From Streptomyces populi (lineage in GTDB: Bacteria; Actinomycetota; Actinomycetes; Streptomycetales; Streptomycetaceae): a DNA stretch of 64,000 bases. Shown one piece after another: positions 14,282-22,098 of this stretch. The DNA lies in assembly GCF_002911015.1 (NCBI RefSeq), contig NZ_KZ626864.1, positions 31,298 to 95,297 of the forward strand. Reading direction: 5' to 3'. The notes below the pieces were generated by a model, which saw only the letters and a program-made list of their open reading frames with translations, did not search any database and was not told the DNA's origin. Made by a program: the position numbers and the translations under genes. The stretch's first letter is position 1; each line of letters starts with the position of its first letter.

Positions 14282-15886
14282 TCACACCGGTCCGGCGGTC
14301 CACGGCCACGCGGCCCCGCGGCCGGCCTCGATGAGGCCGGCCATCCGGAACGCGGCGTCCGTGAGGCCGCCGAAGGTGTGCCGGTGGGGGCCCGTCGGGC
14401 CGTGGGCGGGCCGGTATCCCGCGAGGTTCCAGGTGTAGACCGGGATGTCGGGCGGGACCGGGTCGCCCGGGCCGCCGGGGCTGTGGGGGGCGGCCTGCTC
14501 GTCGGTGACGATCAGGACCCGGTCGTGCCCCCGGTAATGGGTCCGCACCGCCTTCGTGGTGTGGGTGCCGCCAAGACGGTGGAACCGTTTCAGCACCTCG
14601 AGCACCGGCTCGCCCGCCTCGAACGGCACCTCCGTGCTCCTCCAGCCGAACTCCACCAGCTCCGCCCGCTCGGCACGCATGGCCAGCGCGGCACCGAACA
14701 CGGCCGCCGCGTCCGCCCGGTTCAGCTCGGACCGCTCGGAGACCGTGTCCCAGAACATGGAGTCGGACCGGTCCACCAGGATCAGGGTCCGGCCGGGCAG
14801 CGGGGGCACGTTGGCCAGGGAGTGGGTCAGCGCCTGTTCCAGCGCGGCCGCCCAGCGCGGCGACGGCGCGTGCCGGTGGGCTGCCAGGTAGCGGAAGGGG
14901 AACTGCCGGGACCTGGCCACCTCGGAGGCGTTCGAGAGCCGGGCGGCGACCTCGGCCGCGACGGCGTCCGAGACCCCCGCCTCGTCGAAGTTCCGCAGGT
15001 TCCGCAGGAGCGCCATCGGCGCCATCGTGGGGATCAGGGCTTCCCAGACGGCGGCGTCCATCGGGCCGTGGAGCCAACCCGCCAGCACCTCCCACGTCAT
15101 GCCCGCCGCGGCCAGCCGTTCGGAGCCGCCCGGCCCGGTCACCAAGGCGCACCGCCCGTCCGCGGGTGCCTCCATCAGCGTCCGGTGGGCGGTCAGCAGA
15201 CGGTCGGAGGACGGCGGAACCGCCCGCTCCGGGTGGTGGCGGCGGTCCAGGGCGTACCGGAAGAGCGCACCCTGCCAGGGCTTGTCCGGGTCGGGGGAGG
15301 CGTGCACGAGGTTGAGCACGTCGCCGAAGCGCAGGCCCTTGGACGCGGTGTCGTACTTGAGCAGGGACCGGGACGTGTACAGACGGCGTACGCCGTCGGC
15401 GACGCCCCGCTTCACCGGTTGCGGCACGTTCCGCCCGTACGCCGAGAGCCAGTGGGCGAGCAGTTCGCCGGGCTCGTCGGCGCGCTGGAGCACCGCGTCG
15501 ATCACGGACCGGTTGGACGGGCCGCCGGACTCCCCGGCCTCGAGCCGGGCGTGCACGTAGACGGCGGCGCCCACCAGGGAGGCCGTGCGCATGTTGCCCT
15601 CGCCGCGCAGCCAGCGCAGCAGGCCGGCCGTCCACTCGGGGTCCTGGAGGGCGAGTTCACCGACGAGGCGGGTGTACCGGCCGTCCCGCTCCGCACCGCT
15701 CTCGTAGAAGGTGCGCTGGGAGACGAAGTTGCCGACCGCGAGCAGGAAGAGTTCCTCGCGGGGTTCCCGGGCGAAGGCCTGGCCGCCCTCATAGGTGAGG
15801 AGGTCCGGCGTGCGCCCGGGACCGGGGCGCGGTGGGGGCGGGGGCAGGGAACGGGCAGCGGCCGAGATGTGCGGGGCCACGAGCAT
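14282..15886 (-). CDS. TROVE-domain RNA-binding protein (bacterial Ro60/Rsr)
   Basis: A 534-residue Ro60 orthologue. The HEAT-like TROVE ring covers about residues 30-360 (TYEGGQAFAREPREELFLLA, LRWLRGEGNMRTASLVGA). The von Willebrand A domain follows, with the metal site DRSDS in LILVDRSDSMFWD, RADAAAVFGAALA, and a later acidic residue in VTDEQ. Ro proteins bind the ends of misfolded RNAs and Y RNAs and work in RNA quality control and stress survival, sometimes with PNPase. The start at ATG 15886 gives the usual length. The frame stays open to 16114, so a longer N-terminus cannot be ruled out. There is no adjacent rtcB or pnp. The downstream spacer is full of hairpins and is a candidate for its RNA partner. 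Confidence 0.9.
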   Translation of the reverse strand: MLVAPHISAAARSLPPPPPRPGPGRTPDLLTYEGGQAFAREPREELFLLAVGNFVSQRTFYESGAERDGRYTRLVGELALQDPEWTAGLLRWLRGEGNMRTASLVGAAVYVHARLEAGESGGPSNRSVIDAVLQRADEPGELLAHWLSAYGRNVPQPVKRGVADGVRRLYTSRSLLKYDTASKGLRFGDVLNLVHASPDPDKPWQGALFRYALDRRHHPERAVPPSSDRLLTAHRTLMEAPADGRCALVTGPGGSERLAAAGMTWEVLAGWLHGPMDAAVWEALIPTMAPMALLRNLRNFDEAGVSDAVAAEVAARLSNASEVARSRQFPFRYLAAHRHAPSPRWAAALEQALTHSLANVPPLPGRTLILVDRSDSMFWDTVSERSELNRADAAAVFGAALAMRAERAELVEFGWRSTEVPFEAGEPVLEVLKRFHRLGGTHTTKAVRTHYRGHDRVLIVTDEQAAPHSPGGPGDPVPPDIPVYTWNLAGYRPAHGPTGPHRHTFGGLTDAAFRMAGLIEAGRGAAWPWTAGPV

Positions 15887-16295
15887 CTCGGACCAGATCT
15901 TGGAGACGCGCGGGGTGTGACGAGGCAGCGAATCCCCCCGGATTCGAAGGACTGGACGGCCCCGGCCGGAAGGGCGGCGGGGCGAAGACGCCCCGACGGG
16001 GCGGACGCGCCCGCGCCTGCCGAGATCAAAGGTGGCGGCGGCGTCACTTGGTTTCGGAAGGAAGTAGCCGCAGCCGGGCGCATCGGGAGGCGCGGTCGCG
16101 ATCTCAACGTACAAGTGCCACCGGGCGGCACACCAGCGATTTACGCGGTGCCGTGTTCGGACGCCCGCGCGTGTCCGCTCTCCGTGCCTCCGACCGCCGT
16201 GCGCCGGGGAGATCCGAGGTGATTCCGCGAGTTGCGACGAGTCCTGTGGCGTCCGGCGGTCGTAGTGTCGAATCCGTCGCCGAGGAGGACTTCTG
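15887..16295. other. leader and spacer upstream of TROVE with competing hairpins
   Basis: No convincing separate gene lies in these 409 bases. The minus strand is the TROVE leader. It contains a 7-bp hairpin with a four-base loop (CGAATCC 15929-15935 with GGATTCG 15940-15946). It also has three short blocks, GGGGCG (15979-15984), CGCCCC (15989-15994) and GGGGCG (15998-16003), in which the middle block can pair with either flank. The right end holds the promoter region of the DHFR-like gene. Confidence 0.5.
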
Positions 16296-16859
16296 ATGCG
16301 CAGTGTTACCTACTCGATGAACGTCTCGCTGGACGGCTACATCGTCGGGCCGGACGGCCGCTTCGACTGGACGGAGCCCGACCCGGAGGTCTTTCGCTTC
16401 TGGATCGACGAGATCCGGGAGGTCGGCGTCCACCTGATGGGACGACGGCTGTACGAGACGATGCTGTACTGGGAGACCGCCGACCAGGATCCGTCGTTCG
16501 ACGACGCCATGCGCGAGTGGGCAGAGCTCTGGAATCCGCTCCCGAAGGTGGTGTTCTCCACCACGCTGTCGGCGGTGCGGGGCAGTGCCCGCCTGGCCTC
16601 CGGCGGTGTGGCGGAGGAGATCGAGCGGCTGCGGGCCGAGCCGGGGGAGGGGGACATCGCGATCGGCGGCGCGACCCTCGCCGCCGAGGCGGCCGCGGCG
16701 GGTCTGATCGACGAGTACCGTGCCGTGGTCTACCCGGTGCTGGTCGGCGGCGGCATCCCGTTCTTCCCGCGGAGCGAACGGAGGGTGGATCTCGAACTCG
16801 TCGAGACCCGCGCCTTCGGTTCGGGGGTGATCCACCTCCGCCACCGCGTGGTTCGCTGA
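16296..16859 (+). CDS. dihydrofolate-reductase/RibD-fold protein
   Basis: A 187-residue protein of the RibD C-terminal/DHFR fold. It opens VTYSMNVSLDGYIVGPDGRF, has GVHLMGRRLYETM, and ends with GDIAIGGATLAAEAAAAGL and VYPVLVGGGIPFFP, all standard for the family. The fold binds NADPH, and the physiological substrate of these stand-alone proteins is generally unknown. A GAGGAGGA lies 6 to 7 bases before ATG 16296, which fixes the start. It is followed at 52 bases by the CdiI-like gene and may be transcribed with it. Confidence 0.9.
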   Translation: MRSVTYSMNVSLDGYIVGPDGRFDWTEPDPEVFRFWIDEIREVGVHLMGRRLYETMLYWETADQDPSFDDAMREWAELWNPLPKVVFSTTLSAVRGSARLASGGVAEEIERLRAEPGEGDIAIGGATLAAEAAAAGLIDEYRAVVYPVLVGGGIPFFPRSERRVDLELVETRAFGSGVIHLRHRVVR

Positions 16860-16911
16860 AGGCCGTCCGGGTTCGCTGGCGTGCTGTCCGAGAGTGAGGA
16901 GACGAGGCGCG

Positions 16912-17517
16912 ATGTCACGCTTCACGGAGTTCGACTTCGGCGTGTCGTGGGTGATGGGCTTCTTCCACCAGGACTGGATCTACGACGGGGACACCGCCGC
17001 CGATGTCGTCGCCAACCACCTCGCGAAAGCGGTCGACGTGGAGGAGGCGCTGGCCGTACGCCGTGACGCGCGGAGTCTCGGCGGCCTTCCCTCACCGACG
17101 CTGGAGGTGCTGTGGGGCGCCGGAGCGCAGTACATGCCTGCCCTCGGGCCCTTGGGGGGAGGCGCCGAGTGGACGCGGACGGTCGTCGCCCTGTGCGACG
17201 TGCGACTGTCGGCGGACACGGACGTGCGCCCGCTCGCGGGGGCGGACGTCGAGGACGGCACGGCCCGCCTTCACGCGGTCGTCGCCGAGATCGAGGGCGC
17301 ACGGTTCCTGCCGGCCGAGGTGCGTGCGGCGCTCACCGACTGCGCGACCCACTGCACCCCGGACGTGGCGTTCCGGGTGCTGCTGAGAGCCGTCACATGT
17401 GCCCCTGACGCCTCACTCTCCTCCGGGCAGTACACGAGGCTGGAGGCCATCGGATCGGACCTCCGGTACGGCGAGTTCGTCGTGGACTCCGTCCGGTACC
17501 TGGTCGAACAGCCGTAA
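16912..17517 (+). CDS. CdiI-like contact-dependent inhibition immunity protein
   Basis: A 201-residue soluble protein opening MSRFTEFDFGVSWVMGFFHQ followed by DWIYDGDTAADVVANHLA. The FHQDW motif close to the N-terminus, followed by a helical bundle, is the mark of the CdiI_2-type immunity family. These proteins neutralise toxins delivered by contact-dependent or polymorphic toxin systems. No toxin gene is adjacent. The only toxin-like DNA is the RHS fragment 4 kb away. In Streptomyces such genes often occur as orphans. The second half has lower similarity to what I know, so the toxin class cannot be named. The start is ATG 16912; an upstream in-frame start (16894) is possible. Confidence 0.72.
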   Translation: MSRFTEFDFGVSWVMGFFHQDWIYDGDTAADVVANHLAKAVDVEEALAVRRDARSLGGLPSPTLEVLWGAGAQYMPALGPLGGGAEWTRTVVALCDVRLSADTDVRPLAGADVEDGTARLHAVVAEIEGARFLPAEVRAALTDCATHCTPDVAFRVLLRAVTCAPDASLSSGQYTRLEAIGSDLRYGEFVVDSVRYLVEQP

Positions 17518-17525
17518 CGGAACGG

Positions 17526-17566
17526 ACGGCGTTCCTCTCCGGGGCCGCGTCGGAGAGGAACGCCGT
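17526..17566 (+). terminator. terminator after the CdiI-like gene
   Basis: Perfect 16-base arms (17526-17541 and 17551-17566, ACGGCGTTCC with GGAACGCCGT) around a nine-base loop, nine bases beyond the stop codon. The arms extend further with G-U pairing, and the hairpin may also serve the opposing aidB-like gene. Confidence 0.85.
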
Positions 17567-17695
17567 TCCGGGACGTACCGGTCCGCGACTGCCCCGACCT
17601 GGTGCGGGACGAGGGCATCGGGGCGGCCGGTGCCCCCACCGTTCACGAGCGGCCCGGCGACACGTGGTGACGCCCTGCGAGCCCTTGGCCCACCG

Positions 17696-19354
17696 TCAGA
17701 CCGGAAGCCGCTCCAGCACCCCCGCGAAGTCCGTCCCCGGGGACAGGGTGCCGAACGCCTGCCCCCGGTCGCCGGCCAGCCGTGACGCGCAGAAGGCGTC
17801 GGCCACCGCGGGCGGTGCGTGGCGGACGAGCAGGGACCCCTGGAGGACGAGGGCGGCGCGTTCCGCGACCCGGCGGGCGCGCAGGGGCGCGTCCTCCGTG
17901 AGGACGAGTTCGTCCCGCAACTCCCGCCAGGCGGCGTCGAACCGGTGGTCGGCGCCGGTGGCCGTCTCGATCTCCGCGCGGAACGCCTCCAGCGAATCGG
18001 GCTCGCGCGTGAGCGCGCGCAGCATGTCGAGGGCGGTGACGTTGCCGGAGCCCTCCCAGATGCTGTTGAGCGGGGCCTCGCGGTACAACCGGGGCATGCC
18101 GGACGCCTCGTCGTAGCCGTTGCCGCCGAGGCACTCGAGGGCTTCGGCGACCGCGGCGGGCTGGCGCTTGCACACCCAGTACTTTCCGACGGCCGTGGCC
18201 AGGCGCAGGAACGCGCGCTCCTGGTCGTCGCCGCGCCGGGCGCGGTCCGCGGCGCCGGCGAGCCGCAGGGCGAGGGTGGTGGCGGCCTCCGACTCCAGTG
18301 CCAGATCGGCGATGACGTTGCGCATGAGCGGCTGGTCGATCAGCCTGGCGCCGAACGCGGAGCGGTGACGCGCGTGATGGGCGGCCTCGGCGAGGGCCGC
18401 GCGGGTACCGGCGGCGGAGCCGAGGACGCAGTCCAGGCGGGTCATGGTCACCATGTCGATGATGGTGCGCACGCCCTTGCCCTCGGTGCCGACGAGCCAG
18501 GCCACGGTGTCGTCGAACTCGGGCTCGCTGCTGGCGTTGGAGCGGTTGCCGAGCTTGTCCTTGAGCCGCTGGATGCGGAAGGTGTTGCGGCTCCCGTCGG
18601 GCAGGACGCGCGGGACCAGGAAGCAGGAGAGACCGCCGGGTGCCTGCGCGAGGACGAGGAAGAGGTCGTTCATCGGGGCGCTGGTGAACCACTTGTGTCC
18701 GCGCAGCCGCCAGGTGCCGTCGCCCCGCTCGGTCGCGGTCGTGGTGTTGGCGCGCACGTCGCTGCCGCCCTGCTTCTCGGTCATGCCCATTCCGGCGAGC
18801 AGGCCGGGCTTCTCGGCCGGGGTCCGCAGCCCGGGTTCGTAGACGCGGCTGGTGAGCAGGGGTTCGTAGACCTTGGCGAGATCGGGGGAGTGCCGCAGGG
18901 CGGGGACCACCGCGTACGTCATGGAGACGGGGCACAGATGGCCGGGCTCCAGCATCGTGGCCAGCATGAAGCCCGCCGCCCGCGCGACATGGGCGCCGGG
19001 ACGCTCGTCGGCCCAGGCGGCGCCCGCGAGGCCCGCCTCCACGGAGGCGTGCATCAGCGAGTGGTAGGCGGGGTGGAACTCGACCTCGTCCACGCGGTTC
19101 CCGTAGCGGTCGTGGGTGCGCAGTTCGGGTTCGTGGCGGTTGGCCTGGTCCGCCCGGGCCTGTGCCTCCGCGCTGCCGACGTACCGGCCGAACCGGTGGA
19201 GGTCGTCGAGGTGCCAGGACGCCCCCTCCCGGCTCACGCCCTCCAGCAGCACGGGGTCGGCCGCGGCGTCGTGACCCGTCAACGGCGGTGCCTGGTTGGT
19301 CACTTCGTGTGTCACGGCGGTGGGACGGCTGTGCGCCGTGGTGGTCGAGGACAT
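17696..19354 (-). CDS. AidB-like acyl-CoA dehydrogenase family protein
   Basis: A 552-residue member of the AidB branch of acyl-CoA dehydrogenases. It shows the AidB signature GMGMTEKQGGSDVRANTT (about residue 190), the FAD/flavin contacts in GHKWFTSAPMNDLFLVLAQ, and REAPLNSIWEGSGNVTALD in the C-terminal helical domain. The extra C-terminal domain makes it longer than ordinary dehydrogenases. E. coli AidB is a DNA-binding flavoprotein of the alkylation response with weak dehydrogenase activity. Its Streptomyces relatives are of unclear role. A GGAGG precedes ATG 19354. The TetR gene lies upstream on the same strand, 121 bases away, and could regulate it. Confidence 0.9.
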   Translation of the reverse strand: MSSTTTAHSRPTAVTHEVTNQAPPLTGHDAAADPVLLEGVSREGASWHLDDLHRFGRYVGSAEAQARADQANRHEPELRTHDRYGNRVDEVEFHPAYHSLMHASVEAGLAGAAWADERPGAHVARAAGFMLATMLEPGHLCPVSMTYAVVPALRHSPDLAKVYEPLLTSRVYEPGLRTPAEKPGLLAGMGMTEKQGGSDVRANTTTATERGDGTWRLRGHKWFTSAPMNDLFLVLAQAPGGLSCFLVPRVLPDGSRNTFRIQRLKDKLGNRSNASSEPEFDDTVAWLVGTEGKGVRTIIDMVTMTRLDCVLGSAAGTRAALAEAAHHARHRSAFGARLIDQPLMRNVIADLALESEAATTLALRLAGAADRARRGDDQERAFLRLATAVGKYWVCKRQPAAVAEALECLGGNGYDEASGMPRLYREAPLNSIWEGSGNVTALDMLRALTREPDSLEAFRAEIETATGADHRFDAAWRELRDELVLTEDAPLRARRVAERAALVLQGSLLVRHAPPAVADAFCASRLAGDRGQAFGTLSPGTDFAGVLERLPV

Positions 19355-19475
19355 GCGGGAACCTCCGGTGTACGGGTCGGCGGGTACGGCGGGAAGCGGT
19401 GCCCGGGCGAGGTGTCGGGGCCGGTGCGGATCGAGGCAGGGCCCCGTCGGCGGCGTTTCCGCCCGGCGGGCGGCC

Positions 19476-20084
19476 CTAGACGGCGGGGGCGCCCGCGCAT
19501 CGCAGGGCCATGGCGGTCAGGTCCGTGAGGAGCTCGTCGGTGGTGTGTCCGGACGGGGTGCCGAGCGGATCCACGAGAACCTCGCCGATCGCGCCGGTGA
19601 GCGCCGCGGCGGTGATCTCGCCGTTCTGGGCGGGCAGCAGGCCCGCCGCCATGCCCTGGCGCACCACCTCGGCGAACAACGCGCGGTAGCGGCGCCGGAA
19701 TTCGAGGCGCTCGGCGCCCACCGCGGCCTCGGCCGGGGCGGCGAGCAGGGCGTAGGCCAGGCCGCGGTTCTCCAGGGCCCGGCGCGCGAACACCTCGATC
19801 CCGCGGGTGAGCCGTTCGACGGGGTCGCCCTCGCCGTCCAGCACCTCGCCGAGCACCTCCACCTCACGGCCCGCGGCGCGCCGGAACACCTCCACGGCGA
19901 GGGCCGCCTTGGACGGGAAGTGCTGGTACACCGAACCGGCCGCGATCCCGGCCGAGTCGGCGACCGCGGTCACGGACGTCTGAGCCCAGCCCACCTCGGC
20001 GACGACCGAGGTGGCGCAGGCGACGAGGTGCTCCCTGGCGGCTTCCAGCCGGCGGATCTCGGAAGGGGTCTTGCGGTAGGGCAT
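19476..20084 (-). CDS. TetR-family regulator upstream of the aidB-like gene
   Basis: A 202-residue TetR regulator. The DNA-binding domain is residues 10-60, with VGWAQTSVTAVADSAGIAAG and SVYQHFPSKAALAVEVF. The C-terminal ligand-binding part is helical. It runs in the same direction as the AidB-like gene that follows and is divergent from a second TetR gene 100 bases away. The natural targets are its own promoter and the AidB-like gene, which is an inference from position. Confidence 0.93.
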   Translation of the reverse strand: MPYRKTPSEIRRLEAAREHLVACATSVVAEVGWAQTSVTAVADSAGIAAGSVYQHFPSKAALAVEVFRRAAGREVEVLGEVLDGEGDPVERLTRGIEVFARRALENRGLAYALLAAPAEAAVGAERLEFRRRYRALFAEVVRQGMAAGLLPAQNGEITAAALTGAIGEVLVDPLGTPSGHTTDELLTDLTAMALRCAGAPAV

Positions 20085-20184
20085 GGAAGAAGTGAACCAC
20101 CATTCAGAGCTTCCTGCCAGAGCCCGTCCGGCGGTCGGGGAGCGTCCGGGGAACCGGTCCGGGCGCGTCGACTAGGGTCACGGC

Positions 20185-20787
20185 ATGGCGGAACGGCGAG
20201 TGGAGAGCGCACGGCGGGGGCCGGGACGGCCGCGGCAGGAACACGTCACCGCGGCGGTGCTGGACGCCGTCGTGGAACTGGTGACGGAGAACGGCATGGG
20301 CGCGCTCACCATGGACGCCGTCGCGGCCCGCGCCGGGGTCAGCAAGCCGGCGATGTACCGGCGCTGGTCCACCAAGCAGGACCTGGTGATCGCCGCCGCC
20401 GAATCGCGGATCGGGTCGCTGACCGTGCCGGACATGGGCGACTTCCGTGCCGAGCTGCGCGCCGTCCTGACGGCGCGCATGGAGGCGTACCGGCAGCCCG
20501 GTGTCGCCCGTCTGCTCGCCGGCGTGATCGGCACCGCCGCCGAGGCGGGTGCCGAGCCCGCCGCCTACCGCGCCTACACGGCACGGGTGATGAGCCAGAC
20601 GCGGCACCTGCTGGAACGCGGGGTCGCCCGCGGCGAGGTGCGTCCCGACGTCGACCTGGACGACGCCGCGACCCTCGTGGCGGCCTCGCTGGTCTTCCGG
20701 ATGGTCGGGGAGCAGCGGCTGCCCGACGAGGCGCTCGTCGACTCGATGGTGGACATGATCGGCCGGGCGGTGGCCGTCCGGCCCTGA
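20185..20787 (+). CDS. TetR-family regulator
   Basis: A 200-residue TetR regulator. It starts with an Arg-rich arm (RRGPGRPRQEHV). The helix-turn-helix follows, GALTMDAVAARAGVSKPAMY then RRWSTKQDL. The C-terminal domain ends in EALVDSMVDMIGRAV. It is divergent from the other TetR gene. Downstream on the same strand, after a repeat-rich 274-base spacer, lies the TauD/MFS/ALDH operon, which it may control. No operator can be assigned with confidence. Confidence 0.93.
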   Translation: MAERRVESARRGPGRPRQEHVTAAVLDAVVELVTENGMGALTMDAVAARAGVSKPAMYRRWSTKQDLVIAAAESRIGSLTVPDMGDFRAELRAVLTARMEAYRQPGVARLLAGVIGTAAEAGAEPAAYRAYTARVMSQTRHLLERGVARGEVRPDVDLDDAATLVAASLVFRMVGEQRLPDEALVDSMVDMIGRAVAVRP

Positions 20788-20803
20788 CGCCCGGATCTCA
20801 GGC

Positions 20804-20855
20804 GTCCGGCCCGGACTTCACGTGTCCGGCCCGGACACCCGGCGTCCGGCCCGGC
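20804..20855. repeat. GTCCGGCCCGGAC repeated at 20-bp intervals
   Basis: Copies start at 20804, 20824 and 20844. The first two are the full GTCCGGCCCGGAC, itself an inverted repeat around one C, and the third loses its last bases. A related GTCCGGCCCTGAC overlaps the stop of the TetR gene. The strict 20-base period just after the gene suggests repeated small hairpins or protein sites. Confidence 0.7.
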
Positions 20856-21010
20856 CTTCTCCCGTACGCGCCCCGTGGGGGTTCTCCCGCATGCCCGCTC
20901 CCCGGAGCGTCCCTCCCCCCCCGGCGTTCCCCGGCGTGCCCTCCGGGCGTTCCCGGCGCGCGAAAGCCTCCTGAAATCGACCCGTCGCACCCCCTTGCCC
21001 CGTCGCCGCT

Positions 21011-21024
21011 CAATATCGATACTG
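21011..21024. promoter_or_regulatory. CAATATCGATACTG palindrome before the TauD operon
   Basis: A near-perfect 14-bp inverted repeat centred on TATCGATA, in the only AT-rich stretch of the promoter region, 37 bases before the GTG start of the dioxygenase gene. It is a candidate operator. The regulator (perhaps the TetR protein encoded at 20185) is unknown. Confidence 0.45.
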
Positions 21025-21061
21025 CCGGTTACGTATTTGGTTCACCGTCGGGAGGAACCCC

Positions 21062-21997
21062 GTGCACCCTGTCGTGACCAGTCCCGCCGAGCGCCCGAAG
21101 CCCGTGCTGGACAAGCCCCTCATGCACTACGGAAGCCGCGTCCTGGAGCGGCTCGCCCCCGGTGCCGAGCCCTCCGCCTACGAACGCCTGGAGATCGACC
21201 CGCTCACCCCGCACTTCGGCGCCGTGCTCGGCGGGGTCGACCTGACCCGTCCGATCGACGACGAGCTCGCCGAGGAGCTGAGGCAGGCCCTGCTGGAGTG
21301 GAAGGTGGTCTTCTTCCGGAACCAGACCGGGTTCACCGCCGAACACCAGCTGGCGCTCTCCGCGGTCTGGGGCTCCCCGGAGCCGAACCCCTTCTTCCCG
21401 AAGACGGAGACCGCCGGAGTCTCCCGCCTGGCCAAGGACGCGAAAGCCGCGGGCAACAAGAACATCTGGCACAGCGATCACTCCTTCATGGCCAACCCGG
21501 CCCTCGGCTCCGTGCTGCGCGCGGTCGAGGTGCCCGCCGCGGGCGGCGACACGATGTGGGCGGACATGGCCGCCGCCTACGACAACCTGCCCGAGGACAT
21601 GAAGGAGCGGATCGAGCACCTCACGGCCGTCCACGACTGGGAACCCAGCTGGGGGGCGCTCATGAACGACGAGCAGAAGGCGGCCTTCCGCCGGAAGTGG
21701 CCGCGGGCCGAGCACCCCGTCGCGGTGCGCCACCCGCGCAGCGGCCGCAGGACGCTGTACGTCAACGAGCCCTTCACCACCCGCATCAAGGGCCTGTCGG
21801 ACGCGGAGAGCCGCGAACTGCTCGACATCCTGGTGCTCCAGGCGCGCATCCCCGAGTACCAGGTCCGCTTCCACTGGGAGCCCGACTCGATCGCGATCTG
21901 GGACAACATCGCGACCCAGCACTACGCGATCAACGACTACTACCCGCGGCGTCGCGTCATGGAGCGCATCGCCATCGCGGGGGTCCCGCTGTCCTGA
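21062..21997 (+). CDS. TauD/TfdA-family Fe(II)/2-oxoglutarate dioxygenase
   Basis: A 311-residue non-haem iron dioxygenase. It has the HxD iron ligands in IWHSDHSFMANP (about residue 138) and the distal histidine in IATQHYAINDYYPRRRVMER, where the arginine salt-bridges 2-oxoglutarate. The family hydroxylates carbon beside a sulfonate, sulfate ester, ether or amine, often releasing an aldehyde. The start is GTG 21062 after GGGAGGA. It is first in a three-gene run with a transporter and an aldehyde dehydrogenase, which fits uptake of a substrate, oxidative cleavage and aldehyde oxidation. The substrate is not known. Taurine itself is less likely because no sulfonate ABC system is nearby. Confidence 0.92.
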   Translation: MHPVVTSPAERPKPVLDKPLMHYGSRVLERLAPGAEPSAYERLEIDPLTPHFGAVLGGVDLTRPIDDELAEELRQALLEWKVVFFRNQTGFTAEHQLALSAVWGSPEPNPFFPKTETAGVSRLAKDAKAAGNKNIWHSDHSFMANPALGSVLRAVEVPAAGGDTMWADMAAAYDNLPEDMKERIEHLTAVHDWEPSWGALMNDEQKAAFRRKWPRAEHPVAVRHPRSGRRTLYVNEPFTTRIKGLSDAESRELLDILVLQARIPEYQVRFHWEPDSIAIWDNIATQHYAINDYYPRRRVMERIAIAGVPLS

Positions 21998-22098
21998 ACC
22001 CGGTCCGGGTCCGGCCGCCACCACCGCGTCCGGCCCGCACCGGCTCGACCGGCGTTCCTCTTCGATTCGAAGGACGAGACACCCGTGAAAGGACTCCC

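Noticed and set aside
15925..15950. tRNA T-arm-like hairpin near the TROVE start (GGATTCGAA)
   Set aside because: The stem is 7 bp with a CCCC loop and the surrounding bases do not form the rest of a tRNA or tRNA-like Y RNA module.
13259..16222. 987-codon open frame on the plus strand across the TROVE region
   Set aside because: It is antisense to two genes with clear family motifs or codon bias. Its product is low-complexity Arg/Gly/Val protein without domains, as high GC produces.
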